Origin: a virus
Virus record (IMG/VR): IMGVR_UViG_3300027782_006468
Location: 1 to 64,000 of that record
Length of the DNA stretch: 64,000 nucleotides
Direction: 5' to 3' (one strand)
The notes below the pieces were generated by a model, which searched no databases, was not told the origin of the DNA, and was given only the letters and a program-made list of their open reading frames with translations. Each line of letters starts with the position of its first letter. Within the stretch, counting starts at the first letter, position 1. The translations under genes and the position numbers were made by a program. Shown piece after piece: positions 34,301 to 41,155 of this stretch.

Positions 34301-36267
34301 CTAGCTCTCTCCAAACAGATGAAGCAAACTGCGGAACTTGCGGAAACACTTGTTCCGGAAGCCAAACATGTTGCTCTGGATCATGTATCGCCACTAGCTC
34401 TCTCCAAACAGATGAAGCAAACTGCGGAACTTGCGGAAACGCTTGTGCTGCTGGTGAACTATGTTGTTCTGGTGTTTGCAAAGCCGTACAAACAGATGAA
34501 GCTAATTGCGGAACTTGCGGAAACGCTTGTGCTGCTGGCGAACTATGTTGTTCTGGTGTTTGCAAAGCCGTACAAACAGATGAAGCTAATTGCGGAACTT
34601 GCGGAAACGCTTGTTCCGGAAGCCAAACTTGCTGCTCTGGATCATGTATCGCCACTATCTCTCTCCAAACAGATGAAGCAAACTGCGGAACTTGCGGAAA
34701 CACTTGTTCCGGAAGCCAAACATGTTGCTCTGGCTCATGTATCGCCACTAGCTCTCTCCAAACAGATGAAGCAAACTGCGGAACTTGTGGTAACGCCTGT
34801 AGTGCTGGCGAACTATGTTGTGGTGGTGTTTGTAAAATCGTACAAATAGATGAAGCTAACTGCGGAACTTGTGGTAACACTTGTGGTCTTGGTCAAGAAT
34901 GTTGTAGTGGTGTTTGTAAATCATTACAAACAGATGAATTTAATTGCGGAACTTGCGGAAACACTTGTGGTGCTGGCGAACTATGTTGTTCTGGTGTTTG
35001 CAAAACCGTACAAACAGATGTAATAAACTGCGGAACTTGTGGTAACACTTGTGGTCTTGGTCAAGAATGTTGTAGTGGTGTTTGCACAGTATTTCAAATA
35101 GATGAAGACAATTGCGGAAGTTGTGGAAACGCTTGTGCTGCTGGAGAAACTTGTTGTAATAGCGTTTGCACAGTATTACAAACAGATGAAGGTAATTGCG
35201 GAATTTGCGGAAACATGTGTGGTGCTGGTCAAGAATGTTGCTCTGGTGTTTGTAAATCAGTACAAACAGATGAAGCTAATTGCGGAACTTGTGGAACTGT
35301 ATGTGGTGCTGGTCAAGAATGTTGCTCTGGTGTTTGCAAATCAATACAAACAGATGAAGAAAATTGTGGAACATGTGGAACTGCATGTGCTTCTGGCTAC
35401 ACATGTTGCTCTGGTGTTTGTAGAAACACAGCAACCGATCTCAGCAATTGTGGAACATGCGGAAGCTCTTGTAGCGGAACATGTTGCAACGGCTTTTGCA
35501 AAGCGACATATGAGGATGAATTAAATTGTGGTGATTGCGGAATAGAATGTGCTGTTGGCGAAACATGTTGCTATAGCATCCTTTTGAACACTGGAGTTTG
35601 CAAAGCCGTACTAACAGATGAAGCTAATTGTGGAACTTGTGGAAACACTTGTGCTGCTGGTTACACATGTTGCTCTGGTGTCTGCAAAGCACTTCAAACA
35701 GATGAAGCTAATTGCGGAACTTGCGGAAGTGTATGTTCTGCTGGCTACACATGTTGTGATGGTGTCTGCAAAGCACTTCAAACAGATGAAGCAAACTGTG
35801 GAACTTGCGGAAACGCTTGTGCTGCTGGAGAAACTTGTTGCTCTGGTGTTTGTGCAAATACAGAAACAAGTTCATCTAATTGTGGATCTTGCGGACACGC
35901 TTGTGCTGCTGGAGAAACTTGCGAAGAAGGAATTTGCTCTCTGCCTCCACTAACAATAAAATTAGTTTTCCGTGCTTTCGCATGTGCAAGTAATTTTTCA
36001 AATCTTTCAAGTGAGCTTTCTGCTGGATCTAGAAGTGTTAGCTTCACAATCACTGTCAGTGGAACTACTTTTGCCAGTGGTTCTGTTTCAAACATTGGAC
36101 CCGGAGGAGTTGCAGCAACCTTAGCATCAATTACGATTCCAACAGGAACATCATTTAATATAAATATAAGTGGATATGCTGGATCTGCAATTATTGGTAG
36201 TACTAGAGCATCTGGTCAACTGACTTATACTGGTGCTGTTAAAACTGCAGATAATAATGCATGTTAA
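28303..36267 (+). CDS. Giant cysteine-rich repeat protein, 2654 aa
   Basis: About fifty copies of a 30-40 residue module run from residue ~70 to ~2540. Consensus: CC.G.C....TD..NCG.CG..C..G..CC, six or more cysteines per module. The first two thirds hold diverged modules broken by other Cys-rich domains (for example around 400-530 and 1390-1520); the last third has almost identical copies with EANCGTCGNAC. The final 100 residues (TIKLVFRAFACASNFSNLS onward) are a Ser/Thr-rich beta domain ending in Cys. No signal peptide or membrane helix. Similar repeats occur in proteins of myxobacteria and other environmental bacteria. A disulfide-stabilised long fibre or adhesin on the virion is the favoured guess. 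Base composition is richer in G+C than its surroundings. Confidence 0.85.
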   Translation: MIDPKLVENWNIIFALADKACGHFATYEAIVLVPRPCTGGSSAYWTLGTSCPDGCTSSPPSELPTNPPCDPNYPDNGTENDIIGCCGGIVEVECTGTCCNCGGVQCEPSETCCDNVCVDLQTDHDHCGGCPIVCEPSESCKNGVCKGACASSNCSWTWSEGCQADCAYVLLDGVYVQNQFCTEGSNCICPAAPAVTESSPLYVYISCVGNPRPSGVWSQTSTCPQGCTCPEEAPTTNGTTNGQVITHECVSCSPPCGEGQDCCGGECKNIYEDSNNCDGCGNVCPEATPTCCNGECCVSNNCCSVDGTNTCIDVMNDPNHCGDCITFCSGPETTTPQKCCHGECKFTETDNENCGSCDFPCPVGYTCCFGVCKELYGDDRLNCGDCGKTCPVGEFCKDGNCVDPCTLEECSYTWDAQTCTFMYNNPNGYKICSGTAVMKWVPTGPPSDPDSITGTCPGRWDTVVPCEYSDNCGCINGYGFEQTIGPCWEYTQECYCGQRNDVITPCGAIFPVLDPVIGWAGGTWEQLTDCDGCPKPVDPPAIPACMGQTYSFNCAGSWIYRPCPSCVCPINEPLREGTPNEKVSSPCKNCDPACGANQKCCNHVCKNILTDVRNCGDCGRDCGSAAGTACCRGTCVNTLTEELYCGGCNTVCAWSETCCNGFCKDTHTDPANCGSCGHPCAAGEVCCNSFCVNTNTDRNNCGSCPFVCPNADKCIDGRCVPCDPPCLEAGTACCNNSCIDILSDENNCGGCNIPCAGKCCNGSCVLDLNTMYNCGDCGIACPQMINQINLWQCCNGQCKNLKTDPENCGFCGRVCQEPPGDTFKVPKCFLGNCAEPECVCLGGETPGPDDVVFVSTCLGNTISCEGSCYFENVGGSWVLHEEPGGTGFSGSCGKEPDYTYCVDDKYACVGDIYYCVKPIEGQDMPTYCIPKPSFDPLAQALIGSYIGAENCAAGCSGDGSCPDGCANGLTCCNTECVDTQTDSANCGGCGGGPCASDETCKDGACTGCPSPCAEDESCCEGGTTCCKVCCNDGCCADTDHCGEGGACTPCECTAGQTCCGPNCCDPGKECCGSGSSATCCTGDQYCDGTGHCASCNPVCYPNETCCGASGCIANKCGDCPNSCPEGIVCCGLPHHEVCCGEGQTCVDNKCYGCTPPCSESQDCCDEVCTELGTDTDCTGCGAACGEGTKCCGGSCIDVMDDVNNCGGCGVVCEEDGATPLCCDGTPTANGTNENCLSCGDTADPDNATNPTSCCPKAVVVAGAPDTSTFFVTATNSDDKNCGGCGNVADTSPQVQEKCCAGEIVSLLTDPDNCGGCGVRVVDPMSCCPSWGPPNQFGDLPTPTSGPVNTQTDNDHCGGCNIPCNPIETGDDCPPPGAPPTTKCKDGTCVPCGTCKLPTEQQQAQLLGSQPTVWGSHTTIPCTYDGCPMPVTDPPTPAPPGKTCFGGCDYKAVGNVGNLSWELVGCECYDSCTLPECNASNPHATPCPSVGTCSGEGPCGGCLYDDYDHPSAYKCFAPWGHDTVSCGSLYNYSSTFGYCCTKDANHPNGGVLCLSGSCSGAAGDCEPCGGSCAAGLTCCGVFPNDVCLNLKTDESHCGSCTNVCAAGETCCNSSCKNTNTDNNNCGGCGIKCSGVSECCNGSCKVLNTPTNCGACGIVCTVLEPLCCNNNCTPSDEFNCGGCGRTCDAGEKCCDGECTEVMGDDESNCGDCGFTCASSGTCCSGECIENQCGTCPTACTEGQGCCGTPPNLTCTDLGTDENCISCGNACAAGTKCCFDGVENLCISVMGADKNNCGDCNIICENNERCEDGVCINLSEGCDPECVEGEECCEGTACCSLPEFQCCSGSCTAVFSFQTDSSNCGSCGNACAAGEQCCNGDCIATSSFQTDESNCGTCGNACSGSQTCCSGSCIATSSLQTDEANCGTCGNACGAGETCCSGVCKALQTDEANCGTCGNACGAGQECCSGVCKAVQTDSSNCGTCGNACSGSQTCCSGSCIATSSLQTDEANCGTCGNTCSGSQTCCSGSCIATSSLQTDEANCGTCGNACAAGELCCSGVCKAVQTDEANCGTCGNACAAGELCCSGVCKAVQTDEANCGTCGNACSGSQTCCSGSCIATISLQTDEANCGTCGNTCSGSQTCCSGSCIATSSLQTDEANCGTCGNACSAGELCCGGVCKIVQIDEANCGTCGNTCGLGQECCSGVCKSLQTDEFNCGTCGNTCGAGELCCSGVCKTVQTDVINCGTCGNTCGLGQECCSGVCTVFQIDEDNCGSCGNACAAGETCCNSVCTVLQTDEGNCGICGNMCGAGQECCSGVCKSVQTDEANCGTCGTVCGAGQECCSGVCKSIQTDEENCGTCGTACASGYTCCSGVCRNTATDLSNCGTCGSSCSGTCCNGFCKATYEDELNCGDCGIECAVGETCCYSILLNTGVCKAVLTDEANCGTCGNTCAAGYTCCSGVCKALQTDEANCGTCGSVCSAGYTCCDGVCKALQTDEANCGTCGNACAAGETCCSGVCANTETSSSNCGSCGHACAAGETCEEGICSLPPLTIKLVFRAFACASNFSNLSSELSAGSRSVSFTITVSGTTFASGSVSNIGPGGVAATLASITIPTGTSFNINISGYAGSAIIGSTRASGQLTYTGAVKTADNNAC
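33841..35890 (+). repeat. Near-identical tandem DNA repeats in the giant gene
   Basis: About 90-120-base units coding for the QTDEANCGTCGNAC module are almost identical at DNA level, in two interleaved types: SGSQTCCSGSCIATSS and AAGELCCSGVCKAV. Words such as GATGAAGC and TGCGGAACTTG recur dozens of times. The upstream modules of the same gene are far more diverged, so this part expanded or was homogenised recently. Confidence 0.85.
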
Positions 36268-36302
36268 AAAAACAGGCTTGAAAATCAAGCCTGTTTTTTT
36301 TC
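36266..36302. terminator. Strong bidirectional terminator
   Basis: A perfect ten-pair stem AACAGGCTTG/CAAGCCTGTT with a five-base loop, flanked by A's on the left and T's on the right. It ends the giant gene on the plus strand and, read the other way, the minus-strand operon ending at 36321. Confidence 0.9.
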
Positions 36303-36320
36303 TTTAATTTATAATTTTTT

Positions 36321-36608
36321 CTATTCTTTGTAGGCTACCCATCGGTTACGAACAAATAAAAGATTTGCAAAAAACCCGCAAAAGGCAGAAATGAGATTTC
36401 CCGCAAACGGAACATATAGTTCGCCTACTGGATTAAGCACGAATGAAATTCCCAATGAAAACCAAAAACTGCTGCATTCATGGCAGAGCATTGGAACATT
36501 AACATACGGTATCTTGGCTACCAAGTTTCTAAAAGGTCGTGCAACATCGGTATCAGACCAAGCGTAAGCGACACCAAGACATGTGACCAAATAAATCAAA
36601 AACATCAT
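36321..36608 (-). CDS. Small membrane protein with CxxC, 95 aa
   Basis: Three hydrophobic segments (MMFLIYLVTCLGVAYAW, CSSFWFSLGISFVLN, LISAFCGFFANLLFV) and a CHEC motif before the second. The layout recalls the DUF1360 family of small membrane proteins, of unknown role. The ATG at 36608 overlaps the stop of the upstream gene; the GTG at 36623 is an alternative. Confidence 0.5.
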   Translation of the reverse strand: MMFLIYLVTCLGVAYAWSDTDVARPFRNLVAKIPYVNVPMLCHECSSFWFSLGISFVLNPVGELYVPFAGNLISAFCGFFANLLFVRNRWVAYKE

Positions 36609-37024
36609 AGGAAATATACCCACATATAGTCAAATTCTCGAACAACAGAGAAACTTCTGAATGTTTTTCCAACAATAGTCTTGTTGAAATTAGCCCAAGC
36701 TTCATCACCAAGCTGAACCTTGAATACTTTGCCACCAATAGCATTGTTTACTCTTTTTAGCCTAATAGCTTCGAGTTCTTTGACTATCGCAGCCTTGTCC
36801 TTGTAATACTTTTCCAAGATATTCGGATCAGTAGTCACTTTATCTGAAAAGAACTTGCCAACCTTACCTCTGCATGAGCAGTTTGGGTTGGTCTTTAATG
36901 TTGTTAGGTCGGCAAGAATATCTGGAAATTCCGCCTTTAGTTCAGCGAATGAACTTTCGTCCTTGATGATCATATAGATGAGATCTGGCATCGTGCCAAG
37001 ATCTACAGTGATTGTAGTTTCCAT
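36605..37024 (-). CDS. Hypothetical protein, 139 aa
   Basis: Not recognised. Begins METTITVDLGTMPDLIYMII. Mixed alpha/beta, with a CSC pair near residue 50 and a conserved-looking basic helix (ELEAIRLKRVNNAIGG). It lies between the polymerase N-terminal gene and the small membrane protein, in the same operon. Its relation to replication is unknown. Confidence 0.55.
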   Translation of the reverse strand: METTITVDLGTMPDLIYMIIKDESSFAELKAEFPDILADLTTLKTNPNCSCRGKVGKFFSDKVTTDPNILEKYYKDKAAIVKELEAIRLKRVNNAIGGKVFKVQLGDEAWANFNKTIVGKTFRSFSVVREFDYMWVYFL

Positions 37025-37075
37025 AAAATTAATATAGTTTTATTGTTTTATTTTTTTGATTTTTAAAAATATTTT

Positions 37076-38438
37076 TTACAAATCAAAACAAATAGATCTA
37101 CCGCCTCTAGCCTCAGACATGAATCGACTAAACAAAAGACCTTCATATACTGGATCTACATCAGTAATTCCAAGACAATAGCAAATTAAAGAACCACAAG
37201 CACTTCCCCTTCCGGGTCCAACAGCTTGAGTTCCATCGCCACCTATATTTTCTCTGCACCACCTTCTTGCTTCATCAGTCATCATCTTTTGAATAAGAAA
37301 ATATGTACTAAAACCTTTACGAGTTATAAGGCTCAACTCTTCAATTATTCTATTTTTATACTCTGTAGTCATTGGCAAATTACGATGTTTAAATCCTCTC
37401 AAGACTTCATCCTTAAGCCTTTGGTCACAATCTGGAAATATAGGTAGTTTCAGACTTCTATCTAATTCGACACCTTTTGCTTTACGACAAATCTCTACTG
37501 TATTTTTTTTAGCTTCGCAAAAAATTTCATAAGGAATAATATCTTTATAATCACTCAGCCACTTTTCATTAAGTTCTTCCTCAGATTTCATCCATAAATT
37601 AGCATCCTGCAATTCGAAGAAATCCTGCATTGAATCTTCTTTCATTGCCCTTTGAATTTCTTTTAATGTTCTGTTGGTCTGAACCATCAACATAAGTCTT
37701 TGCAAGTGACTATCTTCTTTACGGCAATAATGACAATCTTGCGTAAGAATAATCTTCAATCCAAATTTCTGCTTTGCTTTAACAATAAAAGCGTCATAAG
37801 GTTTTTGTTTAACAAAATCTAAAAGCATAATTTCAAGCAGATAATTTTCTTTACCAAACATCTGAATGTATCGTTCTATCATTTGAAATCCAGCTTCTTC
37901 TCCGCCAGCATCAAATGCTCTGCCAACTTCGCTGTTATAGCAACAACTTGTAAAAAATAAGCCTTCTTTATGCTTCTCAAGTTGTTCGTAATTTACTCTT
38001 GGCTTTCTATAAAATCCTTTCGTCCAACCCCAAGATGTCAAACGAACAAGATTTTTATATCCAGTTTCATTGTATGCTATGGCTAATAAGTGTGGACTTG
38101 CTCTCAGTTCCAATAATTCACTTGGAGAGAGAGATTCAGAAAATTTTTGCATGTCTGACAAAGAAGAGGATTGCGGTTGCAATCTATTTACATAAAGTTC
38201 CGCAGCGAATATGGGAGAAAGTTTATTTTTCCCATATTTATCACATATCTTTTCGCATGCTTTAATTTGTCTGGGAACTGCTCCCAACATGCCATGATCA
38301 CTAATTGTAAGAAAATTTTGATTTATTTCTGTAGCACGAACCGAATATTCTTCGCATGTTCCAAGCCCATCGAGGACGGAAAAATCGGAGTAACTAATGA
38401 AGGTGGAGATGTTCAAAACCAACAATCTCCACCTTCAT
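37076..38438 (-). CDS. dnaE: DNA polymerase III alpha, N-terminal (PHP + palm start) half, frame broken near the 5' end
   Basis: From about 38395 an open frame of some 440 residues covers the PHP domain (SVLDGLGTCEEYSVRA, FLTISDHGMLGAV, ILTQDCHYC) and the start of the palm with AVGPGRGSACGSL and ITDVDP, stopping after RGGRSICFDL, just where MPDIDVD should follow. The only good ribosome site (AAAGGAG) serves an ATG at 38438 in another frame: MKVEIVGFEHLHLH, then TAG. HLHLH is the first PHP metal motif and joins correctly to SDFSVLDG if the seven bases at 38390-38396 are removed. Otherwise a +1 shift or the TTG at 38425 would be needed. The matching half is at 21257. Confidence 0.85.
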
Positions 38439-38447
38439 TGTTACTCC
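38387..38447 (-). promoter_or_regulatory. Large hairpin enclosing ribosome site and start of dnaE N-terminal half
   Basis: On the minus strand GGAGTAACAATGAAG...GGAGAT (38447-38425) is followed, after a 14-base loop, by its reverse complement (38410-38387), with one extra A as the only irregularity. The arm includes the Shine-Dalgarno GGAG and the ATG; the other arm codes for the PHP motif HLHLH. Fold-back would hide the start signals from ribosomes. Part of the pairing depends on the seven-base insertion at 38390-38396. Confidence 0.75.
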
Positions 38448-38458
38448 TTTCGTAAATG

Positions 38459-39253
38459 TCATTGTTCAATCTCTTGTTTAGTTTGAAGCCAAATTAAAAA
38501 TTCTTGCTTATCGTACTTTGCATTTTTACGACAATTCTCAGAAGCTGAAATTGGTCGTAAATTCTCCAGACAATTAATCAAAGACAAATCGTAAATCTTA
38601 TGATCTGAAAACGCCTTTATTGGGAAAATATGGTCAATATGCCACTTTCCATTTTTTACCTTTTCATAATTCTCATGATTGATTATATGATTTTGCAATT
38701 CTTTATAATCATAGCCAAGTAAAGCTGAAGTTTTAGACTTTTTTACTCTGCCAGTAACAGCCAAACTCATACTCAACAACTTATACGATCTCTGTCGAAA
38801 TATCAAGTCCATTTTAAATTTCTCTCGATCATCAACCCATTCATAATGATTTTCTCCAGATCGTTTGGCAATTCCGCAATCCCAACATCTTTTACCTGTT
38901 CTGAAATTATTCCAAGAGATCTTTGCTTCTTTGCCACAAGAACAAATATATCGCATATTCTTGGAAGACTTTTCGTATTGATCCAAAAGCATACAACCAA
39001 CGGCTGCGAATTCAGATTTTATTTTTTCATGAGAATAAGAGAATCGTTCGCTTATTTTGCGAGAACCGCAATTTTTACATCTATTGCCAGATTTGAAACT
39101 ATAAAAAACAATTTTAGATTCGTTTCCACAAGAACAACGATACCTCATTGGTGTGCGAGCATTGATATAAGTATCTTCTAATAATTTGCAACCATTTTTT
39201 AAGAAGAAACTTTGAACGAATTGATAGGTAAGTCTTTGACTTGAATATTTCAT
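38459..39253 (-). CDS. HNH endonuclease with two zinc-ribbon repeats
   Basis: A 264-residue protein. Two similar N-terminal modules each hold a CSCG...CxxCG zinc ribbon (about residues 38-65 and 102-130). The HNH nuclease domain follows: WHIDHIFPI, an Asn in NCLENLRPIS and ENCRKNAKY. It is a free-standing homing-endonuclease-type gene and could have moved itself into the polymerase region. The ATG at 39253 has GGAGG inside a small hairpin (39258-39280). It is located just upstream of the polymerase N-terminal half, 20 bases from its start. Confidence 0.85.
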   Translation of the reverse strand: MKYSSQRLTYQFVQSFFLKNGCKLLEDTYINARTPMRYRCSCGNESKIVFYSFKSGNRCKNCGSRKISERFSYSHEKIKSEFAAVGCMLLDQYEKSSKNMRYICSCGKEAKISWNNFRTGKRCWDCGIAKRSGENHYEWVDDREKFKMDLIFRQRSYKLLSMSLAVTGRVKKSKTSALLGYDYKELQNHIINHENYEKVKNGKWHIDHIFPIKAFSDHKIYDLSLINCLENLRPISASENCRKNAKYDKQEFLIWLQTKQEIEQ

Positions 39254-39257
39254 AAAA

Positions 39258-39280
39258 CCTCCAATATATTTAGTTGGAGG
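39258..39280 (-). promoter_or_regulatory. Hairpin hiding the ribosome site of the HNH gene
   Basis: CCTCCAA and TTGGAGG (seven pairs, nine-base loop) flank the start region; the GGAGG is the Shine-Dalgarno of the HNH endonuclease, four bases before its ATG. Stem-loops that block translation early in infection are known for T4 homing endonucleases such as I-TevI. Confidence 0.65.
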
Positions 39281-39326
39281 CTTCACAATTATTTCAATCT
39301 TTTAGACGGTTCTGCAGAATTAAAAG

Positions 39327-39548
39327 TTATTTCTTAATTGATGCCTTTGTAGGTTCTTCAGACTGTATTTTTTTCCATTTTTCAAATTCATCAGATAAAG
39401 CTTGAGCTTGAGCTTCAAGTTCTTTTAATTTTACCTGTGTTTTTTCATAATACTCTTTTAATTGTTGTTTAATCTGTTTTTTCTCATTGTGAATTTCAGA
39501 AACTCGCTGAGAAAAAGTGACAAATTCATCTGATAATAGCCAATCCAT
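39327..39548 (-). CDS. Small coiled-coil protein, 73 aa
   Basis: Starts MDWLLSDEFVTFSQRVSEI. Residues 18-58 (HNEKKQIKQQLKEYYEKTQ, then LKELEAQAQALSDEFEKW) form a clear coiled coil. It sits 11 bases downstream of the SpoVR gene and is part of the PrkA-YhbH-SpoVR operon, so it may be an accessory of that module. No family recognised. Confidence 0.6.
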   Translation of the reverse strand: MDWLLSDEFVTFSQRVSEIHNEKKQIKQQLKEYYEKTQVKLKELEAQAQALSDEFEKWKKIQSEEPTKASIKK

Positions 39549-39559
39549 AATTTTTTCCT

Positions 39560-41137
39560 TTATTTCTTTTCTCGAATTCTTACATTAGCAGGATCATTAT
39601 CGAAACATTCGAATACGACATCAGTACCATCATGACCTTTGGTGGAAAGAAAAACATCATTTCCCCAAATGAATCTTAGACCAACCAATACATCTCGGAC
39701 ATAAGGCTCATGAAGCGGTCTGCCTTCAAATGTATGCTCAAGCATCAGATAGCCCTTACCACGATAATTAGGCTCTGTTAAACGAATATCTGGCAGTCCT
39801 CCATTTACATGGCGAGCCATCAACAATTTTTTTATCTTATTGTAATCATGACTTTCAAGAATCGTCTCTCCGCTTGGATAACGCTTATGTTCAAAGTATT
39901 CTTGTTCTCGACAGAAATCCTCAGTAAAAAATTCATGTATTAAAGTTAGATCATCGTAATACTTTCTAACTTCAAAAATCTTTTCCTTACCAAGCATTGC
40001 CTTGGTATCCCATTTTTCTTTCTTACTAGAATTTGTGCAATCATCCCATTCATTGCCGAATTGACCTTTATCCCAACGATTGCGAATATCGGACAAAAGA
40101 TTATATCCTAGCTTATAAGGATTGGTGCTATATTTTCCACCAAGAACACCCATCTTGTGTGCAGCGTATTCAATGATTCCAGAATCATGAGTCTTTTGAC
40201 CCAAGCCGACATAACCCTGTTCTGCCATGATAACATGGTCAGTCATAGAAGCCCAGCCCTCGTTTAATACTTTGGTTTGTCTCTGTGGGAAAAAATAAAT
40301 TGATTCTTCATAGATCATAGACATGATATCTTGTTGCCAAGGCTTAAGTGGAGCATTATCACGCAAAAATCCAAATATATCTTTAACTGGTTCTATAAAA
40401 AATCCAAGTTCCTCTGCAAGATCTTTATCTTTTACCTTTTCATTTTCTCTTTCTTTGAACTCTTTTGTGTTGATGTAATTATCCATATAGAAGCGATCAC
40501 TATCAACTTTAAGTCTTTTTGGAAATCTATAATTTCTTTTATCAATAATATTTCTATCTTTGATAACTTTTTGATGCCAAGCCGATGCTCCATCAACCAA
40601 AGTATCGATGCGAAGTAAATAATCAAGAAATTCAGTAACCTTTTCCTTGCCCCATCTAGCCATATATTTTTTAATACGGCTACTATGATTTGCCATGTTG
40701 TTCAACATGTTTGTATCAGTAGCAGAAAAGTGAATATTATTTTTAAAGAAATCATTATGACCAGTGGCGTGAGCGATAACAGTCAGATGATCCAATAATG
40801 TGTTGCTATCTAAGCAATAGATGTAACATGGCGATGTATTGATTACCATCTCATATATTTTATGCATTTGATTTTCATATCCACGCTGCAATTCTTCATA
40901 TTGCATGCCAAATGACCAATGTGGATATCGTACTGGAAAACCACCATACGCTGCTACTTCGGATATTTCATCGTAGGTAAGAAGCTGCACTACGGTTGGA
41001 TAAAAGTCCAAACCCCAATCTTTACAAACATTCAAAATTATTTGAGCATATTCTTTTAATTGTTTTGGAAGCTGAACTCCGGGAATTGTGTTATCGCCAA
41101 TAAGAAGTGAAGAACCATGCATGAACTTATTAGACAT
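39560..41137 (-). CDS. spoVR: SpoVR-family protein
   Basis: A 525-residue protein matching SpoVR/YcgB over its length (usually 470-510): YPHWSFGMQYEEL, NTSPCYIYCLDSNTLLDHL, IAHATGHNDFFKNN, WAEEGYVGLGQ-type segment EQGYVGLGQKTHDSG, RNRWDKGQFG and the C-terminal RGKGYLMLEHTFEGRPLH. In Bacillus SpoVR is needed for spore cortex; in enterobacteria YcgB goes with YeaG-YeaH in starvation response. The biochemical role is unknown. It is the third gene of a set with PrkA and YhbH. Confidence 0.92.
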   Translation of the reverse strand: MSNKFMHGSSLLIGDNTIPGVQLPKQLKEYAQIILNVCKDWGLDFYPTVVQLLTYDEISEVAAYGGFPVRYPHWSFGMQYEELQRGYENQMHKIYEMVINTSPCYIYCLDSNTLLDHLTVIAHATGHNDFFKNNIHFSATDTNMLNNMANHSSRIKKYMARWGKEKVTEFLDYLLRIDTLVDGASAWHQKVIKDRNIIDKRNYRFPKRLKVDSDRFYMDNYINTKEFKERENEKVKDKDLAEELGFFIEPVKDIFGFLRDNAPLKPWQQDIMSMIYEESIYFFPQRQTKVLNEGWASMTDHVIMAEQGYVGLGQKTHDSGIIEYAAHKMGVLGGKYSTNPYKLGYNLLSDIRNRWDKGQFGNEWDDCTNSSKKEKWDTKAMLGKEKIFEVRKYYDDLTLIHEFFTEDFCREQEYFEHKRYPSGETILESHDYNKIKKLLMARHVNGGLPDIRLTEPNYRGKGYLMLEHTFEGRPLHEPYVRDVLVGLRFIWGNDVFLSTKGHDGTDVVFECFDNDPANVRIREKK

Positions 41138-41155
41138 CTTATAAATCCTTAAATT

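Noticed and set aside
33841-35890. CRISPR-like array
   Set aside because: Repeats are in-frame protein-coding units of variable length without unique spacers; no cas genes are nearby.
28423-36095. Many long open frames on the minus strand and in other plus frames across the giant gene
   Set aside because: They follow from the repetitive, TGC/TGT-rich code of the cysteine modules. They have no ribosome sites and no family resemblance, and the plus-strand frame explains the region from start to terminator.
37076-37120. Split intein joining the two polymerase halves (the N half ends CFDL)
   Set aside because: Only four residues follow the Cys, whereas an N-intein needs tens of residues, and the C half has no C-intein block ending in HN. 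The end is better read as a decayed MPDIDVD.
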